From: Leptoclinus maculatus
Lineage: Eukaryota; Chordata; Actinopteri; Perciformes; Stichaeidae
NCBI GenBank assembly: GCA_032191485.1
Contig: JAVDOI010000010.1
Span: 1,192,501-1,256,500, forward strand
Length of the DNA: 64,000 nt
Direction: 5' to 3'
Below the pieces are notes generated by a model, which did not search any database, was not told the DNA's origin, and saw nothing but the letters and a program-made list of their open reading frames with translations. Position numbers and translations under genes: made by a program. Shown here piece by piece: positions 60,520 to 64,000 of the stretch (its first letter is position 1; each line of letters opens with the position of its first letter).

Positions 60520-60720
60520 CAGCAGTTTTCTTTTTCAGTGAAAAGACTGACTGTCAATGACCCGATTGCCCACCAACAAAGTAAGTTGCTGGTGAAACAA
60601 AGTGGAGCAACTTAGCAACCTATTGATTATTCTCTCAGGAGTTGGTGGCGACCGTGTGGGACTTACATTCATCAGGTGGCCAGAACAGACGGAACAGAAG
60701 GAATGCTGAGGTTCCTCCAT
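60520..60720 (+). mobile_element. Teleost MITE-like repeat, copy 2 (diverged)
   Basis: Shares 'aggagttggtgg' and 'gacttacattcatcaggtgg' with the repeat at 37490-37660; the rest is diverged. Confidence 0.4.
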
Positions 60721-61232
60721 ATCTGCTGAATATGTAATTAGTCGAACAACAACGTTATCAGCTGATAATATGTTTCATGTTTGTTCCACTGACCCCAAGT
60801 GGCCTCAAACAATCAATTCATGCACCTTTCAAATAAATATTTGTAACTAAATAAGCAACAATCAGAGACATAAATTACAAGTAAAGCATCCTCATCTCTA
60901 CATTCATTAGAGTTTAAGAATCAAATGTGCTTCATCAGGACTGGGTGTGGTTTAATCGATTGATAGTGGTGTCTCCCTGGCAACATAAACAAACAACCCA
61001 ACAGATGTCAACAATTTCTGATCAGGCGGCAACCTCCGGGTGTGAAAGGTAAGCCAATGCGGAAGTGCCTTCATTTTGTATCCTTTCTAATAGCCATCGG
61101 GGGCGACTCCTCTGATAGCAGGAAGAAGTCCGATTGTTTAGAATTCTATGAGAAAATGACTTTACTTCTCACTTTCAGTAAACATTGTCAACATGAGTTC
61201 ATGGTCTCAAACGCAGGTTAAAGGTGCAACAG

Positions 61233-61267
<35 letters not shown>

Positions 61268-62661
61268 CTCTGATGTGAAATAACAAGTATTCTTTTGCCG
61301 GATAGCAATGTGTTCATGAAGGACCTACTTTCACGTTTCACTTTAAGTAAGAAGTTGGAAAGAATGGCTTTCAGGGCGGATGTGAGAGACATATAGGTAC
61401 AGTGGACGAGAACACGTTCCTTGCATTTCTATCTCAGAAATGTCCTTTAAGGTATAAACCAGCCTTGTGAATCTCTATTAGTTGTGGTTTATGAAGCATA
61501 CACCCTCTTGTACCAATTCTACCCTTCCACTGCCCCATCCTTAAACCAAATGTTTCCATTTTTAAAGTTCTCTCTCAAATTTAAAGATGATGTGAATGGA
61601 CATCGGACTGGCTCTCTTTTTTTGCACAGCCTTCATTAATAGATCAGTTTCATCATCCGATCACAAGACAAAAGTGGTAATCAGGTCCCCTCATGAAATC
61701 AGCCTCTGTAGGCTTTTTCATGGGAATATCTTCCGCTGTGGATGGACGGCCAGCGGGAAGGACAGAGACAGAAAATGAGGCGAGGGGAAAAGGCTGGGAA
61801 TGGATACTGTGAAAAGTGGGAGGCAGATGGGTGGAGCGGAAGGAAGGGGTGGAAACGCAAAATCCCCTGAAATGGGCGACTGGTGAAGAAGAGACAGAGA
61901 TGGAGTGAGGACAGAAAAATGAAGAAATACAGAGTTGATGAGTGAGGAAATGATGAATGGGCTGAAAGAGAGACAGATGGGCCAGCTCCATCAGTGAGCT
62001 GTGAGGCCGAGAAATTGAAAGAGTAAACGAAGGAGTGCCTACGAAGTCAAAGACGATGATGATGATGATGGTTGTGATGATGACACACACACACACACAC
62101 ACATATAATAAAGTGCCCAGAGGCTGGAGTCCTCCTCTTAAATAGATTTCACATTAAAAGCAAAGCATGGGTAATAAGTTAAATATTAGCAGTAAAAGCC
62201 CTTGGCTCACGCTACGAGCACACAAACAAGTGAGTGATTTAACAGAGCAAATACAATAAACCGATAAGTCACTTAGCATGTGCTTCTGCTGTTGTGCACC
62301 ATGACAATGCAAAATAACTGAAGAGAAGAAAAAAGGTGATGACTCTTGGACTTCTTACGGAGGAAATGAACTGATGAACGTGAATCGAGCGTTCTAGATT
62401 TCCCTCTCGGACCTGCGGACCGTTATCATGTTCTGCAGTAACAGCAGTTCTAGATGGAAAATGTGTCTTGCCTCAAAGATTTGCAGTTTCTCTACTTTGT
62501 TGTATTGAGAACATTTTGGAGCCGTGGTTTCATGGAAGTCTTGTAGTATTCTTTACATGCAGGAAGTTGGGTTGAGTCAAAGATGAGAGGTAGTTAGCAA
62601 GGTTACATTATTAACCTGAATAGCATTTTATTCTTGGATTTTTGGATTGTCTGGTAATGAA

Positions 62662-62662
<1 letters not shown>

Positions 62663-62750
<88 letters not shown>
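62663..62750 (+). repeat. (GT)n microsatellite, about 44 units
   Basis: About 88 bp of perfect GT repeat. Confidence 0.95.
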
Positions 62751-62752
<2 letters not shown>

Positions 62753-63176
62753 TGTGTTCACCCCACGAGGAATAAACCAGCCTCTGTTTTGATGAAGCTA
62801 ATGAGGATCCTAATAACTTAAATTAAATGGAAAAATTAAGGAGTGTCACAGCGGGGGAAAGACACATTGCAAATTGTAAAATGACACTGAATTCACACGA
62901 TATTCCCACAGCTGTGTGCTTCAAACACCGATTTTCAAACAGTGGCATCCAGGAGCAGCTTGTAGTGTAGATGTCTTTCTTTCTTTTGATCTGTGGCCCC
63001 GGCGTTACATCACACACTCTAATTAGCCTTACTTGGCCCTCGTACTGGAAAAGTAGAACTTTGTCCGATAAAAAAATCGATACTTGCAACACCTCACTGG
63101 TCTCGTTATGCAGTCTGTTTGTGACGTCAGCACCTGGCCTTGGTAAGTGCCCCCCCCCCTCCCCGTTACACAAGAT

Positions 63177-63209
<33 letters not shown>

Positions 63210-64000
63210 CAGCCATGATAGAGCAATTATCCTCTCCAGCTCCGATCTGCTCCTCTGATTGCAATTTGCATTTATTATTAGCCCTTAGCCTGCCAGAGGC
63301 TGCGAGGCGTGAGGATGGATCGTCACACACCACACCGCACTGATAGACCTGCACAGATGCTTCATAAACACGTGGGCCCGAGGACACAGCAACATGAGCG
63401 TCAAAGTGCACACACACACACAAACTTATACAGATGAGGTCCTTATGACAGCGTGACGTTGCTTCGTTTTGTTAACGCGGATCCCCGTTAATGATGGGAA
63501 CAGTGTGTTCAGTGGCGTTCCATCACGGAAATACACATTCACATTCCACATGGTGATGTCCTGAAGGACCGCGACGAGTCCTCCTGTCTCTTTTTCCTGC
63601 TCTGGGTTCTCTTTTGCAGCCTCGGGGCTCATCATATGGAAATGTGTGAGTCTCTCAAGGAACATACAGTACATACAACCCGCCAGCACACTAATAGATG
63701 TGCATGCGGGTGCTCACTCACGCACACGCACACGCACACACACACACACACACAAGCTCATAAATGCACACAAAGAGAATGTGTAGAGGACCACTGAAGT
63801 GTGAAATGATTCTGTTATCATGTCCTCTGTGTGGAATATATTTTCCCATCAACCGTCCATGGCAGGTGTGCCTGATGGGCTGCTGGAGCTGTGTGTGTGC
63901 ATTTTGTGGCTCTCTCCGTCTGTCTGTTGTTGGGCACCAGAAGTTGAGGCGGGTGGGGGGTTCTCCATGAAAACAAGGTGACAAAGTCGGAGCAGCTTTT

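Larger units (their letters stand above)
53611..64000. other. Gene-poor right end
   Basis: No recognised gene. Dominated by microsatellites: GT 56393-56470, CA 56545-56571, GT 57205-57241, GT 57421-57495, GT 57652-57696, CA 57820-57866, GA 58060-58084, GT 59580-59608, C run 60103-60123, CA 61237-61266, GT 62663-62750, CA 63177-63210 and CA 63720-63753. Two inverted octamer motifs (55911-55918 and 56000-56007) and a possible exon near 54160-54207 are noted separately. Confidence 0.5.

Noticed and set aside
61653..62102. 149-codon minus-strand ORF
   Set aside because: Purine-rich plus strand plus CA repeat; low-complexity translation without a recognisable motif.
63426..63689. Minus-strand ORF containing WNVNVYFRDGTPLNTLF
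   Set aside because: Looks mildly protein-like, but I cannot place it in a family and see no splice sites that frame it; left unannotated.

Overview
The window is from a teleost fish genome. The evidence is intron-rich vertebrate genes, very abundant (CA)n/(GT)n microsatellites, typical fish DNA-transposon and LINE debris, and the recurrent 'gttagcttagcttagca' MITE-type sequence common in percomorph fish. There are no operons, CRISPR arrays, rRNA genes or tRNA genes that I can see. Four protein-coding genes are recognisable. All lie on the minus strand, and their human counterparts all map to chromosome 13q, so this is a conserved 13q-type synteny block.

Layout, left to right. (1) 1-1240: decayed hAT (ZBED5-like) transposon end. 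(2) 2765-4534: first five coding exons of sugt1 (SGT1 co-chaperone, TPR region); the rest is not seen in the window. (3) 4766-5957: large A/T-rich foldback element about 230 bp upstream of the sugt1 ATG, abutting a piggyBac relic (5958-6780). (4) 8638-12065: complete ETS factor of the ELF1/2/4 class, most likely elf1, seven coding exons, 444 aa, with a candidate alternative first exon in intron 2. (5) 12066-20800: gene-poor, rich in microsatellites and MITEs. (6) 21894-26067: complete endothelin receptor type B (ednrb), seven coding exons, 419 aa, plus a candidate non-coding first exon near 26677 and an 18-bp perfect hairpin at its upstream edge. (7) 27000-44700: gene desert with an LTR-like block, a PIF/Harbinger relic, a second hAT relic and LINE tails. 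(8) 44780-48774: complete slc25a30 mitochondrial carrier, nine exons, 285 aa, with a GC-rich promoter. (9) 49000-64000: no recognised gene; microsatellites, MITE copies and a few possible regulatory segments.

The genes do not form a pathway: a co-chaperone, a transcription factor, a GPCR and a mitochondrial carrier. The most interesting signals concern gene architecture: a GC-AG intron with a NAGNAG acceptor in sugt1, a very short elf1 intron bounded by (CA)19 and poly-C, a phase-compatible alternative elf1 start exon next to ETS-like and NRF1-like motifs, and a promoter hairpin in ednrb. Exon boundaries were set by hand from splice sites, reading phase and remembered family sequences; no alignment was run.
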